From the NCBI RefSeq assembly GCF_024585165.1, contig NZ_CP029008.1, positions 1,054,001 to 1,118,000 on the forward strand: DNA of 64,000 nt. The letters run 5' to 3'. Of the stretch, positions 53,625 through 61,800 are shown one piece after another. Below the pieces are notes generated by a model that worked only from the letters and a program-made list of their open reading frames with translations, had not been told where the DNA came from and searched no databases. The number at the start of each line of letters is the position of its first letter. Positions within the stretch are counted from its first letter, which is position 1. This DNA is from Bradyrhizobium sp. WBOS07. GTDB lineage: Bacteria > Pseudomonadota > Alphaproteobacteria > Rhizobiales > Xanthobacteraceae. A program made the position numbers and the translations under genes.

Positions 53625-54225
53625 GGTCTCCGGATGCGACATGCAGAATGGCCGCCATCAGCGACTGCCCGATCAGGAAGGGCAGGCCCATGGTCCATGG
53701 TGACAGCGTGTGGGTCTGGCTCGCGATCACCACCACCGAAAAGCCGGACACGAAATACCAGGCGCCGGCGAGCGCCACGGGGCGCGGCAGCGAGCGGACG
53801 GAGGCGAAAATGCCGATCGACACCAGGATCTGCCACAGGCCCGGCAGCAGCCACAACGTCTCGGCGGCGAACTTCCACATCACCACCGCGAGCAGCACGC
53901 CGGCAACGCCTGCGGGCAGGAACTGCTCGACCGCCTGGTGGATCATGGCGTCGGCCAGACCCGAATGATGGCGGCGCGAACGCGCCCGCATCTCGATCCC
54001 GATCATCAGGACGGACAGCGCGGCGGCGACGAACCAGCCGGCGAAGAAGCCGAGCGGCTCAGCCGTGGGATCGCCGAGCAGCCAGAATTGCAGCACCGCC
54101 GTGATGAGCGCGACGGCACCGGTCGCGGCCATCGTCGCCGGGCCGTAGCCGCGGAACGCCGTGCCGGCCGCGATCTGGCTGCGGATTGCCACGATGTCGG
54201 CCAGGGCCTTGTCGAGATCGCGCAT
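53608..54225 (-). CDS. Membrane protein, first gene of the winged-helix/isoprenyl transferase operon
   Basis: A 205-residue protein with a hydrophilic N-terminus of about 30 residues (MRDLDKALADIVAIRSQIAA) and six predicted membrane helices, e.g. GAVALITAVLQFWLL, FFAGWFVAAALSVLMIGIE, VAGVLLAVVMWKFA and LWQILVSIGIFASV. I do not recognise a functional family. Proteins like this commonly accompany PF13601 regulators, so it may sense a membrane or lipid signal for the operon; this is inference from context. ATG 54225 was chosen as the protein-like start; the frame continues to 54261 with basic, uncharacteristic sequence. Its 3' end overlaps the regulator gene. Confidence 0.8.
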   Translation of the reverse strand: MRDLDKALADIVAIRSQIAAGTAFRGYGPATMAATGAVALITAVLQFWLLGDPTAEPLGFFAGWFVAAALSVLMIGIEMRARSRRHHSGLADAMIHQAVEQFLPAGVAGVLLAVVMWKFAAETLWLLPGLWQILVSIGIFASVRSLPRPVALAGAWYFVSGFSVVVIASQTHTLSPWTMGLPFLIGQSLMAAILHVASGDHDVED

Positions 54226-54278
54226 TGGCAACGCCGAAGCCTCGTTCCGCTCACGCCTCACGGGACCGCAGCCCCGTT

Positions 54279-54295
54279 ACTTTGTATTGCAAAGC
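54279..54295. promoter_or_regulatory. Palindrome at the operon promoter, copy 1 of the ACTTTGCATTGCAAAGT site
   Basis: ACTTTGTATTGCAAAGC differs from the perfect copy at 53207 by two bases. Another half-site, CGCAAAGTA, follows at 54305-54313 and is a mirror of the TACTTTG that begins at 54278. Located 54 bases before the first gene of the minus-strand operon, it is well placed to control that promoter. Confidence 0.7.
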
Positions 54296-54428
54296 TTACG
54301 GCATCGCAAAGTAAATGCAAGTCCGAAAGTTGCGAGTAGAAGGATGAAAGTCGGAGCGAACAACTGACGGTTGCGCCTCACCTGCGCTCACGGATAAGAT
54401 GGATGCAAGGGCGTTCCCGGAGGCTGGT

Positions 54429-55676
54429 ATGTGGTTGAGGTCGCTTGTCGTTGCGTTGTTGTCACAATTGGCTCTCGCCGGCACCGCCGATGCGAAAGGC
54501 CCCTTTGGCAGCCTCAAGATCGGTAACTGGATCGGGGGCGCGTTCAGCAACGATGAGACCGGCGCCTTCTCGCATTGCGCCGCCACATCGCCCTATGCGA
54601 ACGGCGTCATCCTGGTCGTGAGCCAGAATTCCGCCGGCACCTGGTTGCTGGCCTTTGCAAGTCCCGGCTACAGCTTCAACAAGGGCGAGAACGCTGCCAT
54701 CGACGTGACCTTCGATGGCCAGGAGCAGGCCAGGCTGTACGCGACGGCGTATCAGCCCAACATGCTCACGGCCGTCATGCCGCTCAATGTCGTGCGGACG
54801 TTCCAGAAGGCGAGCCTTATGGTGGCAACCGCCGGTCGCACCGTTCTGAACTTCGATCTGACCTCGACCGGGCCGGTGATCGCCGCACTGGCCAATTGCG
54901 TCACGAGAGTGAAAGCCGACGGTCTCGATAAGGCCGGCGACTTCACCAAGGGTGCGGCCAAGCCCGCAATGGCCAACGACAAGCAAGGTGCGCTTCCCGC
55001 CAAGCCGGCGCGAACCGGGACGTTCACGGGGACCGGTTTCGTGGCGAGTCCCAACGGACATATCGTCACCAATAGTCACGTGATCGATAGCTGCACCGGA
55101 GACATCAAGGGCAATCTCGCCGGAGAGGCCGCCATGGTTCTGCGCGTCGTCTCCAGCGACGCGACCAACGACCTTGCACTGCTGCAAGCGCCGGCGACCG
55201 CGTCATTCAAGGACTTCGCCAGGATTCGGGACCGCTCGATGCACTCCGGCGATTCCGTGGTGGCCATCGGCTTCCCGCTGCACGGCTATCTTTCCTCCGA
55301 CCTGACCGTGACCACGGGCATCGTCAGCTCGCTCAGCGGATTCCGCAATCACACGGGACGCCTGCAGATCAGCGCCGCGATTCAGGCGGGGAATAGTGGA
55401 GGCCCCTTGTTCGACATGTCCGGTCAAGTCGCCGGCGTCGTCGTCGCCAAGCTCAACGCGCTCAGGATGATCAAGGAGACCGGTCAGCTGACCGAGAACA
55501 TCAACTTCGCGATCAAAACCGGCGCGCTGCGCGACTTCCTCGACAATTCCGTGGTGCGCTACCAGACTGCAGAGCCCAAGGGCGAGCTGAAGGCGGCCGA
55601 GATCGCCGCGAACGCCCGCGCCTACACGATGCTGATCTCGTGCATCGGCACGGAACAAGCCGACGCCAAGCGATAG
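54429..55676 (+). CDS. Exported trypsin-like serine protease with an N-terminal domain of unknown function
   Basis: A 415-residue secreted protein; signal peptide MWLRSLVVALLSQLALAGTA cut near DAK/GPFG. Residues 25-165 form a separate beta-rich domain (WIGGAFSNDETGAFSHCAAT... NFDLTSTGPVIAALANCV), a pattern found in other rhizobial exported proteins; its role is unknown. After a Lys/Pro-rich linker comes a chymotrypsin-fold protease: His217 in HIVTNSHVIDSC, Asp248 in DATNDLALLQ and Ser323 in QAGNSGGPLFDMSG. No PDZ domain follows, unlike DegP/HtrA. ATG 54429 has CCGGAGG six bases upstream; ATG 54399 is possible. It is divergent from the operon with the palindromes. Confidence 0.9.
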   Translation: MWLRSLVVALLSQLALAGTADAKGPFGSLKIGNWIGGAFSNDETGAFSHCAATSPYANGVILVVSQNSAGTWLLAFASPGYSFNKGENAAIDVTFDGQEQARLYATAYQPNMLTAVMPLNVVRTFQKASLMVATAGRTVLNFDLTSTGPVIAALANCVTRVKADGLDKAGDFTKGAAKPAMANDKQGALPAKPARTGTFTGTGFVASPNGHIVTNSHVIDSCTGDIKGNLAGEAAMVLRVVSSDATNDLALLQAPATASFKDFARIRDRSMHSGDSVVAIGFPLHGYLSSDLTVTTGIVSSLSGFRNHTGRLQISAAIQAGNSGGPLFDMSGQVAGVVVAKLNALRMIKETGQLTENINFAIKTGALRDFLDNSVVRYQTAEPKGELKAAEIAANARAYTMLISCIGTEQADAKR

Positions 55677-55748
55677 CGTCGGCTGGTTTTCCGGCCGTAA
55701 CGAGCGCTGCGCAATCGGGCTAAGATGCCCGTTGGCGTTGCTATGGGC

Positions 55749-56723
55749 CTATTCGACCTTGAGGCCGGCGAACTCGACCACCTTCCGCCACTTCTCGGTC
55801 TCGGCCTTGATCTCCTCGCCGAACGCTTCCGGAGTCTGCGGCCGCGGCTCGCCGCCGAGGTCGACCAGGCGCTTGGCCATGTCGGGCTCCTTGAGCACCG
55901 CGTTGACCTCGGCGTTGAGCTTGGCAATGATGTCCTTCGGAGTGTTCTTCGGTGCACCCATGCCGAACAGCGCGCTGGCCTCGTAGCCCTTCACGGTCTC
56001 GGCGACCGTCTGCACGTCGGGCAATTGCGGCGAGCGCTCCGCCGTGGTGACGCCGATCGCACGAAGCGAGCCGGAGCGGATGTGCTGGATGATCGAGGGC
56101 ATGTTGTCGAAGATCACCTGCACCTGACCGGCGAGCATGTCGGTGATCGCCGGCGCCGCCCCGCGATAGGGCACGTGCTGCATCTTGCAGCCGGTCATGG
56201 CCATGAACATCTCGCCGGAGAGGTGCACCGAGGTGCCGTTGCCGGACGAGGCCATGTTCACCTTGCCGGGATTGGCCTTCACATATTCGATGAACTCGGC
56301 GACGTTCTTCGCCGGCACGTCCTTGCTGACGGTCATCACGTTCGGCACGCGCTGGAACGAGGCGACCGGCGCCATGTCGTTCACGAAGTTGAACTTGAGA
56401 TTCTTGTAGAGCGAGGCGTTGATGTAATTGGCCGGGTTGACCAGCTGCAGCGTGTAGCCGTCGGGCTCGGCATTGATGACCGATTCGGTGGCGATGTTGT
56501 TGCCGGCACCCGGCTTGTTCTCGACCACGAATTGCTGGCCGAGCTTTTCCGAAAGCCGCTGGCCGATCAGCCGCGCCAGGATGTCGGTGGCGCCGCCCGG
56601 CGGATAGCCCACCACCCATTTCACGGGCCGGGCCGGATAATCGGCGGCAAGAGCCTTCGACAGCGGGGTGGCTGCAAGCGGACTGGCGGCGAGCAGGCCC
56701 AGCGCGGTACGGCGAGTGATCAT
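55749..56723 (-). CDS. Bug family tripartite tricarboxylate transporter substrate-binding protein
   Basis: A 324-residue periplasmic binding protein of the TctC/Bug family. Twin-arginine-like leader (MITRRTALGLLAASPLAATP) then KALAADYPARPVKWVVGYPP, the classic Bug N-terminus with PGGATDILARLIGQRLSEKL and VENKPGAGNNIATESVINAE; later PYRGAAPAITDMLAGQVQVI and the PKNTPKDIIAKLNAEVNAVL signature. These bind small organic acids, feeding TctA/TctB permeases or chemoreceptors. No tctAB genes are adjacent, the usual situation for the many orphan Bug proteins of Bradyrhizobium relatives. The ATG at 56723 is preferred; the upstream extension to 56858 lies in the promoter region of the VOC gene. Confidence 0.95.
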   Translation of the reverse strand: MITRRTALGLLAASPLAATPLSKALAADYPARPVKWVVGYPPGGATDILARLIGQRLSEKLGQQFVVENKPGAGNNIATESVINAEPDGYTLQLVNPANYINASLYKNLKFNFVNDMAPVASFQRVPNVMTVSKDVPAKNVAEFIEYVKANPGKVNMASSGNGTSVHLSGEMFMAMTGCKMQHVPYRGAAPAITDMLAGQVQVIFDNMPSIIQHIRSGSLRAIGVTTAERSPQLPDVQTVAETVKGYEASALFGMGAPKNTPKDIIAKLNAEVNAVLKEPDMAKRLVDLGGEPRPQTPEAFGEEIKAETEKWRKVVEFAGLKVE

Positions 56724-56847
56724 CTCAAGGGTTCTCCCAGTGTTGTTCTTGAAGGTCGAATAGCTTGTAGGTCGAGCCGATCGGGTTGTAACAAAGGTCG
56801 TCGCGGGCGGAAAGTGCGCGGGGCGCATCATGACGAAAGGATGAGAC

Positions 56848-57258
56848 ATGACGGTCAAGGTTCATGCCCTGGATCATCTCGTGATCAATGTCAGCGATGT
56901 TGCGGCGACAGCGGAGTGGTACCGCGAGATTCTCGGCATGGAAGTCAAGGTGTTCGATCCCGGCGGCGGCAAAGCGCCGCGGACTTTCCTTCAATTCGGT
57001 AACCAGAGGATCAACGTGCGCCAGCGCGATGCCGACAGGGTGGGGTGGTTCACCGCCGGCCATCCGACCGCCGGCAGCGAGGACCTCTGCTTCCTCACCT
57101 CGGCCACGCCGGAGGAGGTGGTGGCGCATCTGGGTGCACACGGCGTCGCGATCGAGGCCGGTCCAGGCCCGCGGCAAGGCGCCCGCGGCACGCTGCGCTC
57201 GGTCTATTGCCGGGATCCCGACGGCAGCCTGATCGAGATCTCGTCGTACGCGGATTGA
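56848..57258 (+). CDS. VOC family protein (glyoxalase/bleomycin-resistance fold)
   Basis: A 136-residue small metalloenzyme-fold protein: KVHALDHLVINVSDVAATAE gives the first beta-alpha-beta motif with the metal-binding His, then EWYREILGMEVKVFDPGGGK, GSEDLCFLTSATPEEVVAHL and the late acidic ligand in SVYCRDPDGSLIEISSYAD. This arrangement (His ... Glu in RDPDGSLIEI) is typical of fosfomycin resistance-like and dioxygenase VOC members, but the specific reaction is unknown. ATG 56848 has AAAGGATGAG directly before it. It is divergent from the Bug protein gene. Confidence 0.9.
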   Translation: MTVKVHALDHLVINVSDVAATAEWYREILGMEVKVFDPGGGKAPRTFLQFGNQRINVRQRDADRVGWFTAGHPTAGSEDLCFLTSATPEEVVAHLGAHGVAIEAGPGPRQGARGTLRSVYCRDPDGSLIEISSYAD

Positions 57259-57288
57259 GGCCGACAGGACCGCACCCGCCTCAAACAC

Positions 57289-57364
57289 CGTCGTTGCGAG
57301 GAGAAGCAATCCAGACCGGCTCGGTGGAGACAGTCTGGATTGCTTCGCTTCGCTCGCAATGACG
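57289..57364. repeat. Intergenic palindromic repeat, CGTCATTGCGAG family
   Basis: CGTCGTTGCGAGGAGAAGCA with ATCCAGAC, then GTCTGGATTGCTTCGCTTCG and CTCGCAATGACG: a nearly perfect inverted repeat of about 76 bases between the VOC gene and the acyl-CoA ligase gene. Confidence 0.9.
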
Positions 57365-57485
57365 GCCGAGGGGAACGCGGACGACATACGCCTCCCGATT
57401 TGCACCCTGCCTCATCCGATGGCAGGAAGACGCAATAATCGCATGACAGCCGCCATCAAGATGCAGGCTGCACGGGGAGGAACCA

Positions 57486-59066
57486 TTGCCACTTCGACAA
57501 ACCACCGCCGGAATCGTAGGCCCGTTCGACGGGCTCGACGTGCCCTGGTTGCTCAAGATGCGCGCCGAGGTCCGGCGCGATCATCCGTTCCTGATCTGGG
57601 CGCCGTTCGATGCGCCGGCGCGGCGCTGGAGCTATGGCGAGTTTCACGAGCGGGTCGGCGCGCTGGCGGCGGGGCTGGCACAGCGCGGCGTGAAGCCGGG
57701 CGAATATGTACTCATTCATCTCGACAATTGCATCGAGGCGATGCTGGCCTGGTTTGCCTGTGTCGAGCTCGGGGCCATCGCGGTCACCACCAACACGCGC
57801 TCGGCACCGGCCGAGATCGCGTATTTCGCAGATCATTGCGGCGCGGTTGCCGCGATCACCCAGCCGGCCTATGCGGAACTCGTCGCGCAGAACTGCCGCA
57901 ACATTCGCTGGATGGCGGTGACCTCACATGATGCCGGCGCGGCGCCTGCGCGGGCGGCCTCACGCGGTGACAGGTTTGAATCGCTGTTCGCCGACAGCGC
58001 CGACCGCCCCAGGCGCCCGACCGATCCGCTGGCGCCGTGCAGCGTGCAGTACACCTCGGGCACGACATCGCGACCCAAAGCGGTGCTGTGGACCCACGCC
58101 AACGCGCTATGGGGCGCCAAGATCAACGCCGCGCACGAGGACCTGCACGCGAGCGATGTGCACCAGACCTACCTGCCGCTGTTCCACACCAACGCGCTGG
58201 CCTATTCCATGCTGGCGACGCTGTGGGTCGGCGCCACTTGCGTGATCCAGCCGCGCTTCTCCGCGAGCCGGTTCTGGGGCGTCGCGCGCGAGCACGGCGC
58301 GACCTGGACCTCGACCATCCCGTTCTGCATGAAGGCGCTGCTGGAGCAGGAGGTCCCGAAAGACCACAAATTCCGCCTGTGGGGCACCGCGATCAACGAG
58401 CCGCCGGCCTTCGCCGCCTTCGGCATCAAGATGATCGGCTGGTGGGGCATGACCGAGACCATCACCCATGGCATCGTCGGCGAGGTCGACCAGCCCAACG
58501 TCCCGATGTCGATCGGCCGGGCCGCGCCCGAATATCAGATCCGCATCACCGACGACGACGGGCGGCCGACCGAGGTCGGCGGCACCGGCAATCTGTCGAT
58601 CAAGGGCATTCCCGGCCTGTCGCTGTTCGCCGAATATCTCCACAATGAGAAAGCCACGCGCGAGAGCTTCGACGAGCACGGCTTCTTCCTCACCGGCGAC
58701 CGCGTCGAGCGGCTCCAGAACGGCTACATCAAGTTCGGCGACCGCGCCAAGGACATGCTGAAGGTCGGCGGCGAGAACGTCGCGGCCTCCGAGATCGAGC
58801 AGGTGATTGCGCTGGTCCCAGGCGTGCGCGAGGCCGCCGTGGTGGCGAAGCCGCACCCGATGCTGGACGAGGTGCCGGTGGTCTTCATCATCCCCTTGGG
58901 CGGTGTCGCCGGCGCCGCGCCCGATCTGCACGAGCGGGTGATGGAAGCCTGCCGCAAAGGCCTTGCCGATTTCAAGGTGCCGCGCGAGATCAGGCTGGTC
59001 GACGACATGCCGCGCTCGACGCTGGAGAAGGTGGCGAAGGCGGAGCTGCGGAAGATGGTCGGGTAG
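57486..59066 (+). CDS. ATP-dependent acyl-CoA ligase (AMP-binding family)
   Basis: A 526-residue ANL-superfamily enzyme that activates a carboxylic acid via acyl-AMP to acyl-CoA. Motifs: the P-loop is VQYTSGTTSRPKAVLWTH, where Ser replaces the usual Gly of TSGTTGxPK; the adenine-binding motif is GWWGMTETITHG; the hinge TGDRVERLQNGYIKFGDRAK; and the C-terminal domain KVGGENVAASEIEQVIA, with the catalytic lysine region MPRSTLEKVAKAELRKM. TTG 57486 is supported by GGGGAGGAACC upstream. It stands alone; the carboxylate is unknown, with crotonobetaine/carnitine-CoA ligase-like members the nearest in overall layout. Confidence 0.93.
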   Translation: MPLRQTTAGIVGPFDGLDVPWLLKMRAEVRRDHPFLIWAPFDAPARRWSYGEFHERVGALAAGLAQRGVKPGEYVLIHLDNCIEAMLAWFACVELGAIAVTTNTRSAPAEIAYFADHCGAVAAITQPAYAELVAQNCRNIRWMAVTSHDAGAAPARAASRGDRFESLFADSADRPRRPTDPLAPCSVQYTSGTTSRPKAVLWTHANALWGAKINAAHEDLHASDVHQTYLPLFHTNALAYSMLATLWVGATCVIQPRFSASRFWGVAREHGATWTSTIPFCMKALLEQEVPKDHKFRLWGTAINEPPAFAAFGIKMIGWWGMTETITHGIVGEVDQPNVPMSIGRAAPEYQIRITDDDGRPTEVGGTGNLSIKGIPGLSLFAEYLHNEKATRESFDEHGFFLTGDRVERLQNGYIKFGDRAKDMLKVGGENVAASEIEQVIALVPGVREAAVVAKPHPMLDEVPVVFIIPLGGVAGAAPDLHERVMEACRKGLADFKVPREIRLVDDMPRSTLEKVAKAELRKMVG

Positions 59067-59091
59067 CGGCGTCGCCCAACGGCACACTGCC

Positions 59092-59181
59092 GCAGGGTGG
59101 GCAAAGCGAAGCGTGCCCACCAGCTTTCTCAATCCGGATGCATATGGTGGGCACGGCGCTACGCGCCTTTGCCCAGCTTAC
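59092..59181. repeat. Intergenic palindromic repeat, GTGGGCAAAG family (degraded)
   Basis: GCAGGGTGGGCAAAGCGAAG ... GCGCCTTTGCCCAGCTTACG with inner GCGTGCCCACC / GGTGGGCACGGCGC. Third member of the family at 11403 and 30054, with several mismatches in the arms. It lies between convergent genes. Confidence 0.88.
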
Positions 59182-59200
59182 GGCAGCCGAGAATGCCGAA

Positions 59201-60295
59201 CTAGAACGACCCCAGCGCCACTGGGCGGAACGCCTGCAGCAGCTGCTGGTCCAGCTTGCCGCTCATGCCTTCCATCATGGCGAACGCACGCGAATGCGTA
59301 AACGGCATGCGGTAGGCGCGTTTCTCGACCAGCGCGGCGTAGATGTCGACGATCGTCGTGAGACGCACGATGTCGCTGATCTGGTTCGACGACAGGCCGT
59401 TCGGATAGCCGCTGCCGTCGAGAAATTCGTGGTGATGCAGGATCACGTCGAGCATCTCCGGCGGGAAGCCGCCCTGGGCGGCAAGCGCGTCATAGCCGCG
59501 GCGCGGATGCTGGCGCACCTCGGCCATCTCCTCGTCGGTGAGCTTGCCGGGTTTGTCGAGCAGCGCGGAGGGAACGAAGGCCTTGCCGACGTCGTGAAGC
59601 AGCGCGGCGCGGACGAGGCGGCGCTGATCGTCCTCGCGCATGCCGAGATGCTGCGCGAAGGCGACCGCGAAGCCGGTGACGAACAGGCAGTGGCGATAGC
59701 TGCCGACATGATGGCAGCCGACCGTGGTGAGCCATTCGCGCAGCGAGGAATGCTTGATCGCCTTCAGGATCTTGCTTTCCGCCGCGATGACGTCGTCGAA
59801 GGTCAGGGGCACGCCGAGCGGCAGCTTCTCGAACATCTTCGCCAGCACCGCATGCGCCGCCTCGACGCCGCGGTTGAGCGTCTTGCCGCGATCGGTCGCG
59901 TCATAGGCCGCGGTGTCCGGGAAGGCGGCGCGGATGCGCTGCAGGATGGCCTCGGCCTGCAGCGGCCGCGAGATGGTGTCGGTAGCCCCTAACGCCCAGG
60001 CCTGCATGGTGCCGTGATGGAGCGCGTCCGCGAGCACGAACAGCCGCGGCATCGAGCGATAGGCATCGCCGCGCAGCTTGTTGCGCACCCGCTGCACGCT
60101 TTCGGGCGAGCGCAGGTTGATGTCGACCACGAGGCCGGAGAGATCGCGCGAGGGCTTTTCGGGGATGTCCTGCGTCGTCACCGTCGAGACGTCGCCGACC
60201 GCCTTCAGGATGCTGGCGAGCTCGGAACTCTCGTCGCTCCGGTCGGAGGCGAGCAGAAGCCGGCGTTTGGCGGCGGATTTGGCTGGCGCGTTCAT
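59201..60295 (-). CDS. HD-GYP domain response-regulator-like protein
   Basis: A 364-residue cytoplasmic protein with an N-terminal receiver-like fold (residues about 15-130; LVVDINLRSPESVQRVRNKL would hold the phospho-site region) and a C-terminal HD-GYP phosphodiesterase domain. HD: LLHDVGKAFVPSALLDKPGK; extended motif VRQHPRRGYDAL; HHEFLDGSGYPNGLSSNQIS is the GYP signature. HD-GYP proteins degrade c-di-GMP to GMP. With the two GGDEF/EAL proteins at 32-34 kb and 43-46 kb this makes three c-di-GMP proteins in the window. The receiver lacks an obvious full acidic triad (start is KRRLLLASDRSDESSELASI), so it may be a degenerate one. Confidence 0.92.
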   Translation of the reverse strand: MNAPAKSAAKRRLLLASDRSDESSELASILKAVGDVSTVTTQDIPEKPSRDLSGLVVDINLRSPESVQRVRNKLRGDAYRSMPRLFVLADALHHGTMQAWALGATDTISRPLQAEAILQRIRAAFPDTAAYDATDRGKTLNRGVEAAHAVLAKMFEKLPLGVPLTFDDVIAAESKILKAIKHSSLREWLTTVGCHHVGSYRHCLFVTGFAVAFAQHLGMREDDQRRLVRAALLHDVGKAFVPSALLDKPGKLTDEEMAEVRQHPRRGYDALAAQGGFPPEMLDVILHHHEFLDGSGYPNGLSSNQISDIVRLTTIVDIYAALVEKRAYRMPFTHSRAFAMMEGMSGKLDQQLLQAFRPVALGSF

Positions 60296-60442
60296 GGCTT
60301 CCCCAAAGCATGGGATCGGGATTTGGCATCAGCCTAAGCCGGATCAGGTTCTCCGGCCCTTAAGAGGCGTGCTCAATGGAACCTTGGGGAATTCGGTGCA
60401 ATTTTACGGGTCCTGGTTGCGATGGCGGGACCCGAAATCCGC

Positions 60443-60462
60443 AAAACAACCCCATGCACAGT
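60443..60462. repeat. Dispersed 20-nt motif, copy 2
   Basis: Identical to the copy at 14368 (AAAACAACCCCATGCACAGT). It lies in the 267-base gap between the HD-GYP gene and the alpha/beta hydrolase gene, 100 bases before the latter's start. The same gap holds a GCCGGA/TCCGGC hairpin at 60338-60357 (see findings). No gene is seen in the gap. Confidence 0.8.
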
Positions 60463-60562
60463 GGAATGGCATTGATAACAAAGGGCAATTTTTCGCGCTT
60501 TCGCGCCCCCCTGCGCTGTCATTCGCCGCTAGAGTGAGCAAGAGACAAGAGGGACGGAAACC

Positions 60563-61327
60563 ATGCCTGGGATCAATCGGGACGGCGTCAACATCTATTA
60601 CGAGGTTCACGGCGAGGGACCGCCGCTGCTGCTCACCCATGGTTATTCGTCGACGTCGGCGATGTGGCATGGCCAGGTCGATGCGCTCGCCAACGAGCAC
60701 AAGCTGATCCTGTGGGACATGCGCGGCCACGGCCGGTCCGACTATCCCGATGATCCCCGCGCGTACAGCGAAGCCCTCACGGTCGGCGACATGGCGGCGA
60801 TCCTCGATGCGGTCGGTGCGGAGCGCGCGATCATCGGCGGATTGTCGCTCGGCGGCTACATGTCGCTCGCGTTCTATCGCGCCCATCCGGAGCGGGCCCG
60901 CGCGCTGCTGATTATCGACACCGGCCCCGGTTTCAAGAAGGACGACGCGCGCGAGGCCTGGAATGCGCGGGCGCTCGCCACCGCCGACAGGCTCGATCGC
61001 GAGGGCCTCGAGGTCCTGAAATCGGCAACGCCCGAGCGCGCCGCCGCCAGTCATCGCAATGCCAAGGGACTGGCGCTCGCCGCACGGGGCATGCTGACCC
61101 AGCGCGATGCCCGCGTGATCGAGCTGCTGCCCGACATCAAGGTGCCCTCGCTGATCGTGGTCGGTGCCGACGACACGCCGTTCCTGGCCGCGTCCGACTA
61201 CATGGCCGCAAAAATCCCCGGTGCACAAAAGGTCGTGATCCCCGCAGCCGGTCACGCCGTCAACATCGATCAACCCAAGGCTTTTGTTGACGCGGTCTCG
61301 GCTTTCCTGAAGAACGTGCCGAAATAG
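60563..61327 (+). CDS. Alpha/beta fold hydrolase
   Basis: A 254-residue soluble hydrolase. Oxyanion strand LLLTHGYSSTSAMWHGQ, the nucleophile elbow GGLSLGGYMSLAFYR with the serine, acid region VVGADDTPFLAASDYMA and catalytic histidine AAGHAVNIDQPKAFVDAV fit the family. The layout is close to 3-oxoadipate enol-lactonase (PcaD)-like hydrolases, but no aromatic-degradation genes are adjacent, so the substrate is unknown. ATG 60563 has GAGGGACGG before it. A small secreted-protein gene follows after 24 bases on the same strand, likely in one transcript. Confidence 0.92.
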   Translation: MPGINRDGVNIYYEVHGEGPPLLLTHGYSSTSAMWHGQVDALANEHKLILWDMRGHGRSDYPDDPRAYSEALTVGDMAAILDAVGAERAIIGGLSLGGYMSLAFYRAHPERARALLIIDTGPGFKKDDAREAWNARALATADRLDREGLEVLKSATPERAAASHRNAKGLALAARGMLTQRDARVIELLPDIKVPSLIVVGADDTPFLAASDYMAAKIPGAQKVVIPAAGHAVNIDQPKAFVDAVSAFLKNVPK

Positions 61328-61351
61328 ACCTATCAAGCAGGGACGTAGGCG

Positions 61352-61687
61352 ATGAAGCGGGCGATGCTGGCTGCGGGCACGATGTTGCTGTCGATATCTG
61401 TGCAGGCCGAGCCGTTCGGTGCCGCGCCGACGCGCCAGCCTTTCGTCAACACCTTATCCAACAACGTTCCGCTCGCCTTCGGCATGGATGCCGAAGAGAC
61501 CGCCCGCGCCCTCGGACAGCCGCTGCAATATGTGCGCGGGCGTCCCGGCAACGAGATCTATCTCGCACTTCGCAACATCGGCGGCAGCGGCCTGATCCCC
61601 TATCGCCACCGTCTGTTCCTGCAATTCCGTCACGGACGGCTGGCAGGATGGAAGGAGGATTACGGCGAGAACTGGATGTGGGAGTGA
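61352..61687 (+). CDS. Small exported protein of unknown function
   Basis: A 111-residue protein with a signal peptide (MKRAMLAAGTMLLSISVQAE cut near QA/EPFG). The mature part has FGMDAEETARALGQPLQYVR and GNEIYLALRNIGGSGLIPYR then HRLFLQFRHGRLAGWKEDYG. That layout (short amphipathic helix, then alternating strands) resembles small SmpA/BLIP-like modules of exported rhizobial proteins, but I assign no function. ATG 61352 has GGACGTAGG upstream. It follows the hydrolase gene closely and is probably co-transcribed. Confidence 0.8.
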   Translation: MKRAMLAAGTMLLSISVQAEPFGAAPTRQPFVNTLSNNVPLAFGMDAEETARALGQPLQYVRGRPGNEIYLALRNIGGSGLIPYRHRLFLQFRHGRLAGWKEDYGENWMWE

Positions 61688-61800
61688 GAGCGTCGCGCGC
61701 CGACACGTCCGGATCGTCGTGGCCGGGACAAGCCCGGGCATGACCAGTTTGTGGAACGAGCGAACTCCCTATCGACGACCAACCAAGAAGGACAACCCGC

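Noticed and set aside
60338..60357. TPP riboswitch
   Set aside because: Only GAACCTGATCCGG matches; the CTGAGA part and the closing stems are absent and the gene downstream is not thiamine-related.
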